Assembly (NCBI RefSeq): GCF_017963645.1
Contig: NZ_JAGMWN010000007.1
Location: 94,326 to 158,325 of the forward strand
Origin: Marivibrio halodurans
GTDB taxonomy: Bacteria; Pseudomonadota; Alphaproteobacteria; UBA8366; Aestuariispiraceae
Direction of reading: 5' to 3'
DNA length: 64,000 nucleotides
Part shown: piece after piece, positions 43,706-53,015 of the stretch
Layout: every line of letters begins with the position of its first letter
How positions within the stretch are numbered: position 1 is the first letter of the stretch
The notes under the pieces: generated by a model
What the model was told of the DNA's origin: nothing
What the model saw: only the letters and a program-made list of their open reading frames with translations
Databases searched by the model: none
Translations under genes and position numbers: made by a program

Positions 43706-44694
43706 TGACGTCGACCGCCGAAAAGGAGATGCGGCTGCAGGTGACGGCCCGTCGCCCGGAGGCGGTCGACGTTCTCTCCCTGACGCTGGCCGATCCCGGG
43801 GGCGAGGCCTTGCCCCCGGGTGAGCCGGGGGCGCACATCGCGCTGCGTCTGGGGGATCGTCTCGTTCGACAATATTCCTTATGCAACGGTCCGGGCGAGA
43901 CATCGAATTACATGATCGCGGTAAAGCGGGAAGCCGAATCGCGTGGCGGCTCCGACGCGGTCCACCGGCTTCAGGTGGGGGATGTCGTCCCGGTCGCGCC
44001 GCCGGTCAATCGGTTCCCGCTCGACCGCGGGGCTCGACACCTCGTGCTGCTGGCGGGTGGGATCGGCGTGACCCCGCTGCTCAGCATGGCGAAGGACGCC
44101 GCCGGTCGCGGGCAATCCTTCGAACTGCACTATTTCGCGCGCACGCCGGGGCATGCGGCCTTTCACCAGGATCTCGCGGCCGGCGCGCTGCGCGCGAACG
44201 TCGCCTTCCATTTCGGCGTGGAACCGGAGGCGGTCGGCGGGCGGATGGACGCGATTCTCGCGAACGCGCCGGGGGACTCGCAGATTTATATCTGCGGGCC
44301 CGGGCCGTTCATCGATCGGGCCCGGATCGTCGCGAACGACCATGCGGACCCATCGGCCGTTCACTGGGAATCCTTCTCGGCCGAACCTGGGACGAGGGAT
44401 GACGGGAAGGAGGAGGCCGCGCCGGCCAAGGGCTTCGAGGTTCGGTTGGCGCGGACGGGCAAGACGCTGCATGTCGGTCCGAACGACACCATCCTGCAGG
44501 TGTTGCAGGAGAACGGGGTCATGGTCGACTGCTCCTGCATGGAGGGCGTGTGCGGGCTTTGCATCACGGCCGTCCTGGAGGGGGAGCCGGATCATCGGGA
44601 CGAGGTGCTGACGGAGGACGAGAAACGCGATGGCGGGCACATGACCGTCTGCGTTTCCCGCAGTAAGGGCGAGGTGATCGTCCTGGATCTTTAA
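43705..44694 (+). CDS. VanB-type oxygenase reductase with C-terminal [2Fe-2S] ferredoxin
   Basis: A 329-residue reductase that carries electrons from NAD(P)H through FMN to the Rieske oxygenase. The flavin-binding part has LVRQYSLCNGPGE, the nucleotide part LVLLAGGIGVTPLLSMAK, and the C-terminal plant-type ferredoxin domain has DCSCMEGVCGLCITAV plus a final cysteine in MTVCVSRSKGEV. This is the phthalate dioxygenase reductase/VanB architecture. Its start codon overlaps the oxygenase stop by one base, confirming a two-component oxygenase. Best matches to vanillate or carnitine-type demethylase systems are expected but cannot be verified here. Confidence 0.92.
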   Translation: MTSTAEKEMRLQVTARRPEAVDVLSLTLADPGGEALPPGEPGAHIALRLGDRLVRQYSLCNGPGETSNYMIAVKREAESRGGSDAVHRLQVGDVVPVAPPVNRFPLDRGARHLVLLAGGIGVTPLLSMAKDAAGRGQSFELHYFARTPGHAAFHQDLAAGALRANVAFHFGVEPEAVGGRMDAILANAPGDSQIYICGPGPFIDRARIVANDHADPSAVHWESFSAEPGTRDDGKEEAAPAKGFEVRLARTGKTLHVGPNDTILQVLQENGVMVDCSCMEGVCGLCITAVLEGEPDHRDEVLTEDEKRDGGHMTVCVSRSKGEVIVLDL

Positions 44695-44728
44695 TGACGA
44701 CTGCAACATCAAGAACAGGGGATAGACG

Positions 44729-45973
44729 ATGAATAAGCAGATTTCGCGCAGAACCGCTCTCGGCCTGCTCGGTGCCACCATGACCAGCGCGACGGCCTTG
44801 CGGGCCATGCCGGCGCGCGCCGCGACCGATGGCGTCATCCGCTTCGGCGGCTCGCTCGGCATGTCCGGGCGCTATGCCGAGACCGGCCTGAATATCCGGC
44901 ACGGCTACGAAACCGCCATCAAGTACATCAATGAGGAGAAAGGCGGCGTTCAGATCGCCGGCAAGACCTATAGTCTCGAACTCGGCATCGTCGACGACGC
45001 GAGCGACCCGGCCCGCGCGACGACCCTGATCCAGCGCCAGGTCGACGAGGGCGTCGATTTCTTCCTCGGCTCCTACGGCAGCAATGTCGTCCTGCCTTGC
45101 GCCGGCATCACGGAAGCGGCGGGCAAGGTGACCGTCCAGGTCGGCGGGTCGGCCGACCAGATCTTCACGCAAGGCTATGAGAACATCTTCGGCTTCTTCC
45201 CCCGCGCCAGCCGCGCCTGGGTGACGAGCATCGAATTCTTCAAGTCGATCGAGCCGAAGCCGAAGACCGTGTCGGTCATGGCGACCAACTCGGCCTTCTC
45301 GAAGCTGAACGCGCAGGCCGCCGCCGCCGGTTGCAAGGAAATCGGCCTCGAAGTCCTGGATGTCCTGGAACTGCCGGAACAGGTGACGGATTCCTCCAGC
45401 GCGCTGGCGACGCTTCGCGCCCGGACGCCGGACATCCTGATCACCACGACGGTCGACCAGAACTCCCTGGTGATCGCGCGTCAGATGATCGCGACGGAAA
45501 CGAACGTGCCCTTGCTCTACCAGTTCCTGGGCCCGCAGCTTCCGGCCTATCGCGAGAGCCTGGGGGCGAAGGCCGATGGCGTCGTGATGCAGTTGCCGTG
45601 GGACGAGAGCCTGGAGTTCACCGATCCGACCTTCGGCGATACGCAATCCTATATCGACTATTACAACGCGACGAACGACCGGCCCTTCAGCTATCATACG
45701 GTCGGCGCGTCTTCCTGCATCACGACCTATATCGAAGCGATGAAGGCCGCCGGGAGCGTGGATCCGTTGGCGGTTCGCGACGCGCTGGACGCGATCGACA
45801 TCGTCACGGCGTTCGGTCCGGTCAACTTCACGGAGGACGGGGACGGCGATCCGATCCTGATGGGGGCGAAAATCGGGCAGGTGCAGGGGGGCGAAATCAA
45901 GGTCGTCTATCCCGAGAACCTGCGGACCGCCGAGACCCTCTATCCGACGCCGACCTGGGCGGAGAAGGGGTAA
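44729..45973 (+). CDS. LIV-type ABC substrate-binding protein with twin-arginine signal
   Basis: A 414-residue periplasmic binding protein. The N-terminus MNKQISRRTALGLLGATMTS is a Tat-like signal (twin arginine followed by a hydrophobic run), ending near ARA, so the protein may be exported folded. The mature part has the type 1 fold (DGVIRFGGSLGMSGRYAETGLNIRHGYETAIKYINEEKGGV). The gene starts the second LIV-type importer, 34 bases after the reductase. Its neighbours suggest that it brings in the substrate of the Rieske oxygenase or of the NicX-like and amidase enzymes. Confidence 0.9.
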   Translation: MNKQISRRTALGLLGATMTSATALRAMPARAATDGVIRFGGSLGMSGRYAETGLNIRHGYETAIKYINEEKGGVQIAGKTYSLELGIVDDASDPARATTLIQRQVDEGVDFFLGSYGSNVVLPCAGITEAAGKVTVQVGGSADQIFTQGYENIFGFFPRASRAWVTSIEFFKSIEPKPKTVSVMATNSAFSKLNAQAAAAGCKEIGLEVLDVLELPEQVTDSSSALATLRARTPDILITTTVDQNSLVIARQMIATETNVPLLYQFLGPQLPAYRESLGAKADGVVMQLPWDESLEFTDPTFGDTQSYIDYYNATNDRPFSYHTVGASSCITTYIEAMKAAGSVDPLAVRDALDAIDIVTAFGPVNFTEDGDGDPILMGAKIGQVQGGEIKVVYPENLRTAETLYPTPTWAEKG

Positions 45974-46016
45974 TCCCTTTTCCCTCCTCCACGAATAGGA
46001 TTGGCGAAAGCCCGCA

Positions 46017-46901
46017 ATGACTGGAACATTATTTCTCCAGACCCTTGTCGATGGGTTGATCCTGGGGGGAATCTTCTCGCTGTCCGCGGTCGGATTCTCC
46101 CTGATTTTCGGCGTCCTGGGCGTCGTCAACCTGTCGCATGGTATCTTCGTGCTCCTCGGGGCGTATTTGGGGCTCGCGCTGAAGGAGGCGTGGGGGATCG
46201 ATCCGTTGATGGCGATCCCCCTCGTCTTCGGGGCCCTGTTCGTCCTGGGCGGCTTGGTTCAAATCACCTTGGTATCCGGCGCGGTGCGGCGTGGCTCCCT
46301 GATGAGCAGCCTGCTGATCACCTTCGGCGTCAGCCTGATGCTGCGCGATCTGATCATCCTGGTCTTCGGGCCGGATGTTCAGTCCCTGTCGTCAAGCTGG
46401 CTGTTCGATACCTTCCGCATCGGCGGCGTCATCGTCGATGGCGCCCGCGCCAGCGGCCTGATCGCCAGCCTGCTGTCGCTCGGCCTGCTGTCCTATGTGC
46501 TCTATCGCTCGAAGGTCGGCCGGGCCATGCGGGCGACCGCGCAGCAGGATTTCGCGGCCGGGCTCTGCGGCATCGACGTGAAGAAGATCTACGCCATGAC
46601 CTTCGGGGTCTCGGCCGGGTTCGCGGGGGTGTCCGGCATTATCGTCGGGCTGATCAATCCGTTCACGCCGTTCGATGACACGCACTGGACCCTGAATGCC
46701 TTCGTGACCGTCGTCCTGGGCGGGGTCGGCAGTCCGGTCGGCGCGCTTCTGGGCGGGCTCATGCTCGGCGGGATCAGTACGTTCTCGTCCCAGTATGTCG
46801 GCTCGCTCTATCCGAACGTCTTCATCTTCGGCGCCCTTCTTCTGATGCTGATCGTCCGTCCGAACGGGCTTCTCGGCAATGCCTATAAGGGGTCGGTCTG
46901 A
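46017..46901 (+). CDS. ABC transporter permease (LivH-like), second importer
   Basis: A 294-residue permease with about eight hydrophobic segments. Family stretches are LIFGVLGVVNLSHGIFVLLGAYLGLAL near residue 27 and the coupling region GRAMRATAQQDFAAGLCGIDVKKIYAMTFGVSAGF. It is the first channel half of this importer and its stop overlaps the LivM start by one base. The sequence differs clearly from the LivH at 13395, so the two operons are not recent copies. Confidence 0.92.
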   Translation: MTGTLFLQTLVDGLILGGIFSLSAVGFSLIFGVLGVVNLSHGIFVLLGAYLGLALKEAWGIDPLMAIPLVFGALFVLGGLVQITLVSGAVRRGSLMSSLLITFGVSLMLRDLIILVFGPDVQSLSSSWLFDTFRIGGVIVDGARASGLIASLLSLGLLSYVLYRSKVGRAMRATAQQDFAAGLCGIDVKKIYAMTFGVSAGFAGVSGIIVGLINPFTPFDDTHWTLNAFVTVVLGGVGSPVGALLGGLMLGGISTFSSQYVGSLYPNVFIFGALLLMLIVRPNGLLGNAYKGSV

Positions 46902-47896
46902 TGCGGGGCTTTCATAAACCGATCTCGTCGAGGCAATGGGGGCTGAGCGCCCTTCTGCTGGTCGGCGCCGTGGCGCTGCCGTTCGTCGCCTCGCCTTTCG
47001 AGCTTCGCCTGGCGCAGCAGATCCTCCTGTTCGGCGGGCTGGCCGTGGCGTGGAACCTGCTGGGCGGGTTCACCACCTACTGGAGCTTCGGCCACGCCGC
47101 CTTCTTCGGTCTGGGCGCCTTCGCGGCCGGTCTGTTGGGGCAGCAGCTCGGGCCGGAGGTGCCGGTTGCCCTGCGGCTCGTCCTGGGGCTGTTGTTCGCG
47201 ATGGCCGTTACCCTGGCGGCGGCGGTCGCGGTGGCGCTTCCGGTGTTGCGCTTGCGCGGCATCTATTTCGCCATCGCCATGCTGGCCTTCGCGCAGATCC
47301 TGGGGGAGGTCAGCAAGACCTTCGATGTCTTCCAGGGCGCGATCGGCTTCACCCTGCCGATCCTGAAGGTGCCGGGTCTGGCGAAGGTGCAGCTCTTCTA
47401 CTTCCTGTTCCTCGTCTTCCTGATGGTCTGCATCGGGCTGTTCGTCGTCATGCGGCGGTCCCGCCTGGGCGTCGGCCTGACCTGCATCGGGCAGGACGAG
47501 GATACGGCCGCGATGCTGGGCGTGCCGACGGAACGCTACAAGCTGACGGCCTTCGTCATCAGTGCCGTTCTCACGGCGGTGGGTGGCGTGCTCTATTCCT
47601 ACAGCCTGGGCTTCATGACCGCCGACACCGTCTTCCGCATCGATATCAGCCTGAACCTCATCCTCTACAGCATGGTGGGCGGAATCGGCACGGTCGCCGG
47701 TCCGATCATCGGCGCGGCGATCATGATCCTGCTGACACAGGTCGTGCTGGGCGATCTTCTCGACCTGCACATGCTGGTGACCGGCGCGGTGCTGGTGGCG
47801 ATGGTCACGCTCGCGCCGAAGGGGCTCATCGGCCTGGTTCGCGACATGCGTCGGCGGCGGGAGGAAACGACCGTGGAAGAGGGGGCGGCATCATGA
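46901..47896 (+). CDS. ABC transporter permease (LivM-like), second importer
   Basis: A 331-residue permease with hydrophobic segments along its length. Landmarks include LAQQILLFGGLAVAWNLLGGFTTYWSFGHAAFFGLGAFAAG near residue 37 and the coupling segment GVGLTCIGQDEDTAAMLGVPTERYKLTAFV. The C-terminal end is Arg/Glu-rich and cytoplasmic (VRDMRRRREETTVEEGAAS). Its ATG overlaps LivH and its stop overlaps the LivG start by 4 bases, so the importer is translated as a coupled unit. Confidence 0.92.
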   Translation: MRGFHKPISSRQWGLSALLLVGAVALPFVASPFELRLAQQILLFGGLAVAWNLLGGFTTYWSFGHAAFFGLGAFAAGLLGQQLGPEVPVALRLVLGLLFAMAVTLAAAVAVALPVLRLRGIYFAIAMLAFAQILGEVSKTFDVFQGAIGFTLPILKVPGLAKVQLFYFLFLVFLMVCIGLFVVMRRSRLGVGLTCIGQDEDTAAMLGVPTERYKLTAFVISAVLTAVGGVLYSYSLGFMTADTVFRIDISLNLILYSMVGGIGTVAGPIIGAAIMILLTQVVLGDLLDLHMLVTGAVLVAMVTLAPKGLIGLVRDMRRRREETTVEEGAAS

Positions 47897-48612
47897 CAGT
47901 GCTCACAATCGAGTCCCTGACGAAGCAGTTCCGAGGCCTGCGCGCCATCGAGGATGTCACGCTTACGGTCGAGCGGGATAGCATCACCAGCATCGTCGGA
48001 CCCAATGGGGCGGGGAAATCGACGCTCTTCAACATGGTGTCCGGCTATCTGAAGCCGACCTCCGGTCGAATCGAATTCGATGGGCATGATATCACCGGCA
48101 TGGCGCCCTATCGCATTTGCCGGCAGGGCGTGGCCCGTGCGTTCCAGATATCCAAACCGTTCCCGGAACTTTCGGTGCAGGAGAATGTCCTCGTCGCGGC
48201 CTCCTTCGGCCGCGCGGGGGAACGGGATGCGAAAGCGACCACGACGCGGGCGATCGATATCTGTCACCTGACGCCCTTGCGCGACCGGCGTGCAGGCTCG
48301 CTCAGTATCGGCAATCTCCGACGGTTGGAATTGGCCCGGGCGATCGCCGCCCGGCCCATCCTGTTGCTGGCCGACGAGCCCTGCGCGGGATTGAACGACG
48401 CGGAGACGCGGGAACTGACGAATGTTCTGTCGAAGATCCGCGACTCCGGCGTGACCATCCTGCTGGTGGAGCACGATATCAAGGCGGTCCGGCGGGTGTC
48501 CGACCGGGTCGTCGTGCTCGAAGCCGGCCGGAAGATCGCCGACGGCTCCGCCACGGATGTCTTCTCCGACCAGGCGGTGATCGACGCATATCTAGGGACG
48601 GCGCCGGCATGA
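47893..48612 (+). CDS. ABC transporter ATP-binding protein (LivG-like), second importer
   Basis: A 239-residue ATPase. Walker A is GPNGAGKST; the signature motif is LSIGNLRRLELARAI, a variant of the common LSGGQ form with Ile in place of the second glycine and Asn in place of Gln; Walker B is ILLLADEPCAGL; and the switch histidine is in LLVEHDIKAV. The altered signature is of the LivG kind (compare LAYGQQ in the first importer). Start and stop both overlap neighbouring genes by 4 bases. Confidence 0.92.
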   Translation: MTVLTIESLTKQFRGLRAIEDVTLTVERDSITSIVGPNGAGKSTLFNMVSGYLKPTSGRIEFDGHDITGMAPYRICRQGVARAFQISKPFPELSVQENVLVAASFGRAGERDAKATTTRAIDICHLTPLRDRRAGSLSIGNLRRLELARAIAARPILLLADEPCAGLNDAETRELTNVLSKIRDSGVTILLVEHDIKAVRRVSDRVVVLEAGRKIADGSATDVFSDQAVIDAYLGTAPA

Positions 48613-49325
48613 CGGGTTTGAGCATAGAGAATATCCACTACGCCTATGGCGGGGCGCGTGCCCTGGATGGCGTATCGCTGAACGTGCCGGAGGGGGGCAT
48701 CATCGCCCTCCTCGGCTCCAACGGCGCGGGCAAGACGACTACGGCCAAGGTGATCGCCGGGGCCTTCGCTCCTTCTCGGGGGCGGGTCGTCTTCAACGGC
48801 GAGACGCTCTCCGGCATGCCCGTGCACCGGGTCATGCGCCGGGGAATCGTCCTGGTTCCGGAAGGGCGGCAGGTTTTCGCGCAGATGACCATTCAGGAGA
48901 ATCTCCTGATGGGCGCCTTCAAGGAATCCAATCGGTCCCGGGTCGCCGAATTGTTGGAGAAGAGCTTCGAAACCTTTCCCCGGTTGAAGGAACGGCGGAG
49001 TCAGCTCGCGGGGTCTCTTAGCGGGGGGGAGCAGCAGATGCTCGCCATCGCGCGGGGGCTGATGGGCGAGCCACGCCTTCTCGTTCTGGACGAACCGTCG
49101 CTCGGCATCATGCCGAAGCTGGTGGAAGAGATCTTCGTGCTGATCGAGCGCGTCGCGGAAAGCGGCGTTTCCATCCTGTTGATCGAGCAGAATGTGCGGG
49201 CCTCCCTGCGCGTGGCGTCCCACGCCTATGTGCTGGAGAAGGGACGTATCATCCTCGACGGCGAAGGGGATGCGCTGTTGAACGACGCGTTCGTGCAAAA
49301 CGCCTATCTCGGCGTGGATGACTGA
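48609..49325 (+). CDS. ABC transporter ATP-binding protein (LivF-like), second importer
   Basis: A 238-residue ATPase of standard length, unlike the 769-residue LivF fusion of the first importer. Walker A is GSNGAGKTT, signature [19 protein letters not shown], Walker B RLLVLDEPSLG, and the switch histidine position is occupied by Gln in LLIEQNVRAS, normal for LivF. It overlaps LivG by 4 bases. Its normal length is the control that shows the Tm-1-like extension at 17535 is not a general property of LivF proteins in this genome. Confidence 0.92.
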   Translation: MTGLSIENIHYAYGGARALDGVSLNVPEGGIIALLGSNGAGKTTTAKVIAGAFAPSRGRVVFNGETLSGMPVHRVMRRGIVLVPEGRQVFAQMTIQENLLMGAFKESNRSRVAELLEKSFETFPRLKERRSQLAGSLSGGEQQMLAIARGLMGEPRLLVLDEPSLGIMPKLVEEIFVLIERVAESGVSILLIEQNVRASLRVASHAYVLEKGRIILDGEGDALLNDAFVQNAYLGVDD

Positions 49326-49344
49326 AGCGAATAGAGGACTGACG

Positions 49345-50391
49345 ATGGCTGCAATGACGTCGCCGCGCCTTCTGCGGGGCGCGGACAATCTGGTTGTGGA
49401 GAGTTTCGCGGTGGCGCCGGGCGAAAGCGTGCTGATCTCCGCCGATTACCGGACTGAGACGGCGGTTCTCGACGCCGTCGCGGGAAGCGTGGCCCGCGTG
49501 GGCGCGAAGCCGATGATCGCGCTCGCCCCGACGCTGCCCTATCAGGGGGGGCTTTCGGACCCCTATGTCGGGGATGCGTTCCGGGCGGCGGCGGCCGAAT
49601 CCGATGTGTGGTTCGACTTCTGCTTTCCCTATCACGCGGGCTCGGGCACGCACGCGGCGGCGATGAAGCGGCAACGCACGCGTTATTGCCTGATCTCGCT
49701 CTCCGCCGCCGATACGTTCGAGCGGCTCTATGGCTGCGTCGACTATCCGGCGATGGTCGACTTCAATGTCGCGCTCGCCTCCTTCTTCGCGGAGGCCGAG
49801 GGTGAGACCGCCCGTTTCACCTGCCCGCGCGGCACCGACGTCCGGCTCACCCTCGACAAGATGAAGCTGGCCCGGAAGGGTGTGTGCAAGGATCCCGGCA
49901 TGTATACTGTGCCCGGGACGCAGAGCTTCTATCCGGTGATGGAGAGCGTGACGGGACGGATCGTGATCCAGGCGCTCTTCGACGAAAATTACCGCGCCCT
50001 GCGCGAGCCGATCACGATCGAGGCGGAAGGCGGCATCCGCAGCCTGACCGGCGGCGGCGCCGACGACCGTGTCAGTTTCGAGCGCGCGCTACGCCGCGCG
50101 AGCGGGGAAGGGGACGGTTTTGGGAGCTTCATCCATTTCACCGCCGGTTTCCATCCGGCGGCGCTGTTCACCCGAAACCAGTTCATCGAGGATATCCGCG
50201 TTCCGGGCAGCAACGCGATCGGCATGGGCCTTCCCTGGTGGGAGCCGGGCGGTGGCGAGAACCATCCGGACGGCATCGTCCTCGACCAATCGCTCTGGGT
50301 CGGCGACACGCAATTGCTGGACGGCGGGCGTTTCGTCGGGCCGGAGCCCTTGCGGGGGCTTCACGATGCGATGTCGCGCCGGCTCGACTGA
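49345..50391 (+). CDS. NicX/aminopeptidase-T-like metalloenzyme
   Basis: About 348 residues, close to the 350 of NicX. The fold family includes M29 (thermophilic) aminopeptidases and 2,5-dihydroxypyridine 5,6-dioxygenase (NicX). Candidate metal ligands are a His-x-Asp pair in GENHPDGIV (about residues 307 and 309) and histidines in SFIHFTAGFHPAALF (264, 270); NicX is reported to use two His and one Asp with a similar HxD pair. It lies between a LIV-type importer and a dimethylformamidase-type amidase. Ring cleavage of a hydroxypyridine or a related step is possible, but peptidase-like activity cannot be excluded. The start follows AGAGGAC; a longer form starting at 49318 overlaps livF. Confidence 0.72.
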   Translation: MAAMTSPRLLRGADNLVVESFAVAPGESVLISADYRTETAVLDAVAGSVARVGAKPMIALAPTLPYQGGLSDPYVGDAFRAAAAESDVWFDFCFPYHAGSGTHAAAMKRQRTRYCLISLSAADTFERLYGCVDYPAMVDFNVALASFFAEAEGETARFTCPRGTDVRLTLDKMKLARKGVCKDPGMYTVPGTQSFYPVMESVTGRIVIQALFDENYRALREPITIEAEGGIRSLTGGGADDRVSFERALRRASGEGDGFGSFIHFTAGFHPAALFTRNQFIEDIRVPGSNAIGMGLPWWEPGGGENHPDGIVLDQSLWVGDTQLLDGGRFVGPEPLRGLHDAMSRRLD

Positions 50392-50427
50392 TCCCTTCGC
50401 TTCCGCATCGACCAGGTAGGCACGCGC

Positions 50428-52956
50428 ATGGACCGCATCGATCCCTCCCGCCTCGACCTCGCGCGCGAATTTCGCGACGCGCCCTTCGGGCCGCATGGAC
50501 AGGAATTGCAGAAACTCCTCAAGCTGTTGCGTTGGGAGACGTTCGACGACCGCATCGTCGCGATCCAACCCCAACGCAACGGGCCGTGGCAGCTTGCGCG
50601 CAACACCGGCCGGAAGGGTAGCCCGCTGGAGGTCTTCGAGGCAGGGGGCGAGGGAGAAGGGTTCGCGACGTTGGGCGAGGCCCAATGGGCCATCTTCCGC
50701 GCGCGTTGGGAACGGCACACCGGCCAGCCGCTCTGTCTGGACGGGGAGGCGCCGTTGCCGACCGCCGGGACGCTTCGCCGCGATCTGACCAGCCACCCGG
50801 TGCTGGGCTACTCCGACACGTTCAGCGTGGAGACGGGGCGGTCCATCGCCTTCATGGTGAGCGCGGAGGGCCCCTACGATCTGAGCTTCGAGAAGCTGAT
50901 CTGCGGCGACGCGGCCAATATCGGCTTGAAGACGGTCTCCATGACCAGCGATATCGACGGCCGCTATCCGGGCCGTCGGCAGGAAATCGCCTGCGGGTCC
51001 TATGTCTCCTTTCCCGAGGACCCGGTCTTCGGGTCGGCGTCCTTCACCATCTCGGCCTATATATGGCCGACGACGCCGATGCTCGACCGGATGCAGGTCA
51101 TCATGGGGGGCGGCGGGCGGTCCCTGATCCTGGATGGGACGGGGCGGCTTTCCCTCCAGATAGGCTCGGAAAGCCTATCGCTCGATACCCCCTTGCTGGA
51201 GCGCCATTGGTATTTGGTCGCGGCCGGCTATGACGCCGAGACCGGGGAAGCCTGGGTGGTGCAACGGCCGCTAACGCGCTATGCGGCACGCGGGGACACG
51301 GCCGACCGGGCGGTCGGACGGCTGACGGCGTCGTCACCGGTCGGCCGGGATTTCCGTATCGCCGCCGGGTTCGACGCGCGGGGGGAAGCCTGCGCCTTTT
51401 ATAACGGCAAGATCGACAGCCCGCGATTGCTGGCCCGGTCGCTTTCGGAAGAGGAGCGCGACGGCGTGCTGCGCGACGCGCGCCTGCCGTCGGATGAGCG
51501 GGACCTCGTCGCCGCCTGGGATTTCAGCCGGGAGATGTCCTCCCCCCGCATCGTCGATGCCGGCCCGCGCGGGCTGCATGGCGAGACGGTCAACCTGCCG
51601 ACGCGCGCGATGAAGGGCTGGAACTGGGACGGTGGCGACTATAACTGGACGCACCGTCCCGATCAGTATGGCGCGATCCACTTCCACGACGACGACCTCT
51701 ATGATTGCGGGTGGGAGACGGATTTCGAACTGACCGTTCCGAAGGATTGGCCAAGCGGCCTCTACTGCGCGCGGCTCTCCTGCGACGGGGTGGAGGAACG
51801 CATCCCCTTCGTGGTGCGGCCACCCAGCGGCACGGCGACGGCGCCGCTGGCCCTCATCCTGCCGTCGGCGAGCTATTGGGCCTACAGCAACACGCACCAC
51901 CATCTGGAATGGACCGAGGGGGAGAATATCCGTGCCGTCTTCACGACGGTGGACAGCACGACGCTATATCTGCACGAGCATCCGGAACTGGGCTGCTCCC
52001 TCTATGATCATCACAGCGACGGCAGCGGCGTATGTTATTCCTCGCGCCTGCGGCCCATCCTGAACATGCGCCCGGGCGAGCGTTTGTGGCAATTGCCCGC
52101 CGATACCCATATCATCGATTGGCTGGAGGCGCGCGGCATCGCCTATGATGTCGTGACCGAGGACGACTTGGAGCGCGAGGGGGAGGCGCTGCTGCGTCCC
52201 TACCGCTGCGTCATGACGGGCAGCCATCCCGAATATCCGTCGAAGCGCATGCTGGACGCCTTCGAGGCCTATCAGGCCGGGGGCGGACGGTTCGTCTATC
52301 TGGGCGGGAACGGCTTCTATTGGCGCACCTCCTATCATCCGGAACTTCCCGGCGTGATCGAGATGCGCCGGGCCGAGGACGGTATCCGCACCTGGGCGGC
52401 GGAAGGCGGCGAGTATTATCACAGCTTCACCGGCGAGTTGGGCGGCATGTGGCGGCGCATGGGCCGCGCCCCGCAATCCGTCGCGGGGACCGGCATGTCG
52501 GCCCAGGGGTTCGATTTCTCCACCCATTTCGACCGCATGCCGGACAGCCGCGACCCGCGCGTCGCCTTCGCCTTCGAGGGGATCGGAGAGGACGAGCGGA
52601 TCGGCGATTTCGGCCTGATCGGCGGCGGCGCCGCCGGCTGGGAGGTCGACCGGGCGGACGCCGCCCTGGGAACCCCGCCGCATGCGTTGGTCGTCGCGCG
52701 GGCAACGGACTTCTCGGCCGCCTATCACTGGATGAAGGAAGAACTGACCCATACCCATTCGGCCATCACCGGGGAGACTTGCCCGATGGTCCGGTGCGAC
52801 ATGGTCTTCTATGAAACGCCCAATGGCGGGGCGGTCTTCGCCACCAGTTCGATCGCCTGGGCGGGGGCGTTGTCCCATGCGAACTACGAGAACAATGTTT
52901 CCCGCCTGACGGAGAACGTGCTGCGCCGGTTCACGGACCCGACGCCCTTCGAGTGA
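50428..52956 (+). CDS. N,N-dimethylformamidase-type amidase, apparently single-chain
   Basis: An 842-residue protein. Residues from about 110 to the end resemble the large subunit of N,N-dimethylformamidase, including a LamG-like beta-sandwich (SASFTISAYIWPTTPMLDRMQVIMGGGG, about 200-370) and the catalytic part. Candidate iron ligands match the reported 2-Tyr-1-carboxylate site in order and spacing: Tyr 483 or 486 in SASYWAYSN, Tyr 526 in SLYDHHSDG, and His600-x-Glu602 in GSHPEYPSK. The N-terminal 80-100 residues (FGPHGQELQKLLKLLRWETF..., ending near FRARWERHTG) are extra compared with the large subunit and may stand for the separate small subunit of known enzymes. The substrate is probably an amide other than DMF. 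Confidence 0.8.
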   Translation: MDRIDPSRLDLAREFRDAPFGPHGQELQKLLKLLRWETFDDRIVAIQPQRNGPWQLARNTGRKGSPLEVFEAGGEGEGFATLGEAQWAIFRARWERHTGQPLCLDGEAPLPTAGTLRRDLTSHPVLGYSDTFSVETGRSIAFMVSAEGPYDLSFEKLICGDAANIGLKTVSMTSDIDGRYPGRRQEIACGSYVSFPEDPVFGSASFTISAYIWPTTPMLDRMQVIMGGGGRSLILDGTGRLSLQIGSESLSLDTPLLERHWYLVAAGYDAETGEAWVVQRPLTRYAARGDTADRAVGRLTASSPVGRDFRIAAGFDARGEACAFYNGKIDSPRLLARSLSEEERDGVLRDARLPSDERDLVAAWDFSREMSSPRIVDAGPRGLHGETVNLPTRAMKGWNWDGGDYNWTHRPDQYGAIHFHDDDLYDCGWETDFELTVPKDWPSGLYCARLSCDGVEERIPFVVRPPSGTATAPLALILPSASYWAYSNTHHHLEWTEGENIRAVFTTVDSTTLYLHEHPELGCSLYDHHSDGSGVCYSSRLRPILNMRPGERLWQLPADTHIIDWLEARGIAYDVVTEDDLEREGEALLRPYRCVMTGSHPEYPSKRMLDAFEAYQAGGGRFVYLGGNGFYWRTSYHPELPGVIEMRRAEDGIRTWAAEGGEYYHSFTGELGGMWRRMGRAPQSVAGTGMSAQGFDFSTHFDRMPDSRDPRVAFAFEGIGEDERIGDFGLIGGGAAGWEVDRADAALGTPPHALVVARATDFSAAYHWMKEELTHTHSAITGETCPMVRCDMVFYETPNGGAVFATSSIAWAGALSHANYENNVSRLTENVLRRFTDPTPFE

Positions 52957-52964
52957 TCCGGTCT

Positions 52965-53000
52965 ATCGCGGCCCGAAGGCTTTTCCTCTCGGGCCGCGAT
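52965..53000. terminator. Bidirectional terminator-like hairpin
   Basis: A perfect 12-bp inverted repeat (arms 52965-52976 and 52989-53000, centre GCGGCCCGA/TCGGGCCGC) with a 12-base pyrimidine-rich loop lies exactly between the convergent amidase and alpha/beta hydrolase genes. The position and strength fit a shared transcription terminator, although there is no clear T-run after either arm. Confidence 0.7.
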
Positions 53001-53015
53001 CGATTCCGCCGCCGC

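Noticed and set aside
13395..49325. Possibility that the two LIV-type importers are a duplicated operon.
   Set aside because: The permeases and binding proteins differ widely in sequence, signal peptides (Sec-like versus Tat-like) and gene order (binding protein third versus first), and only one LivF carries the Tm-1 extension. They are separate members of a common family.
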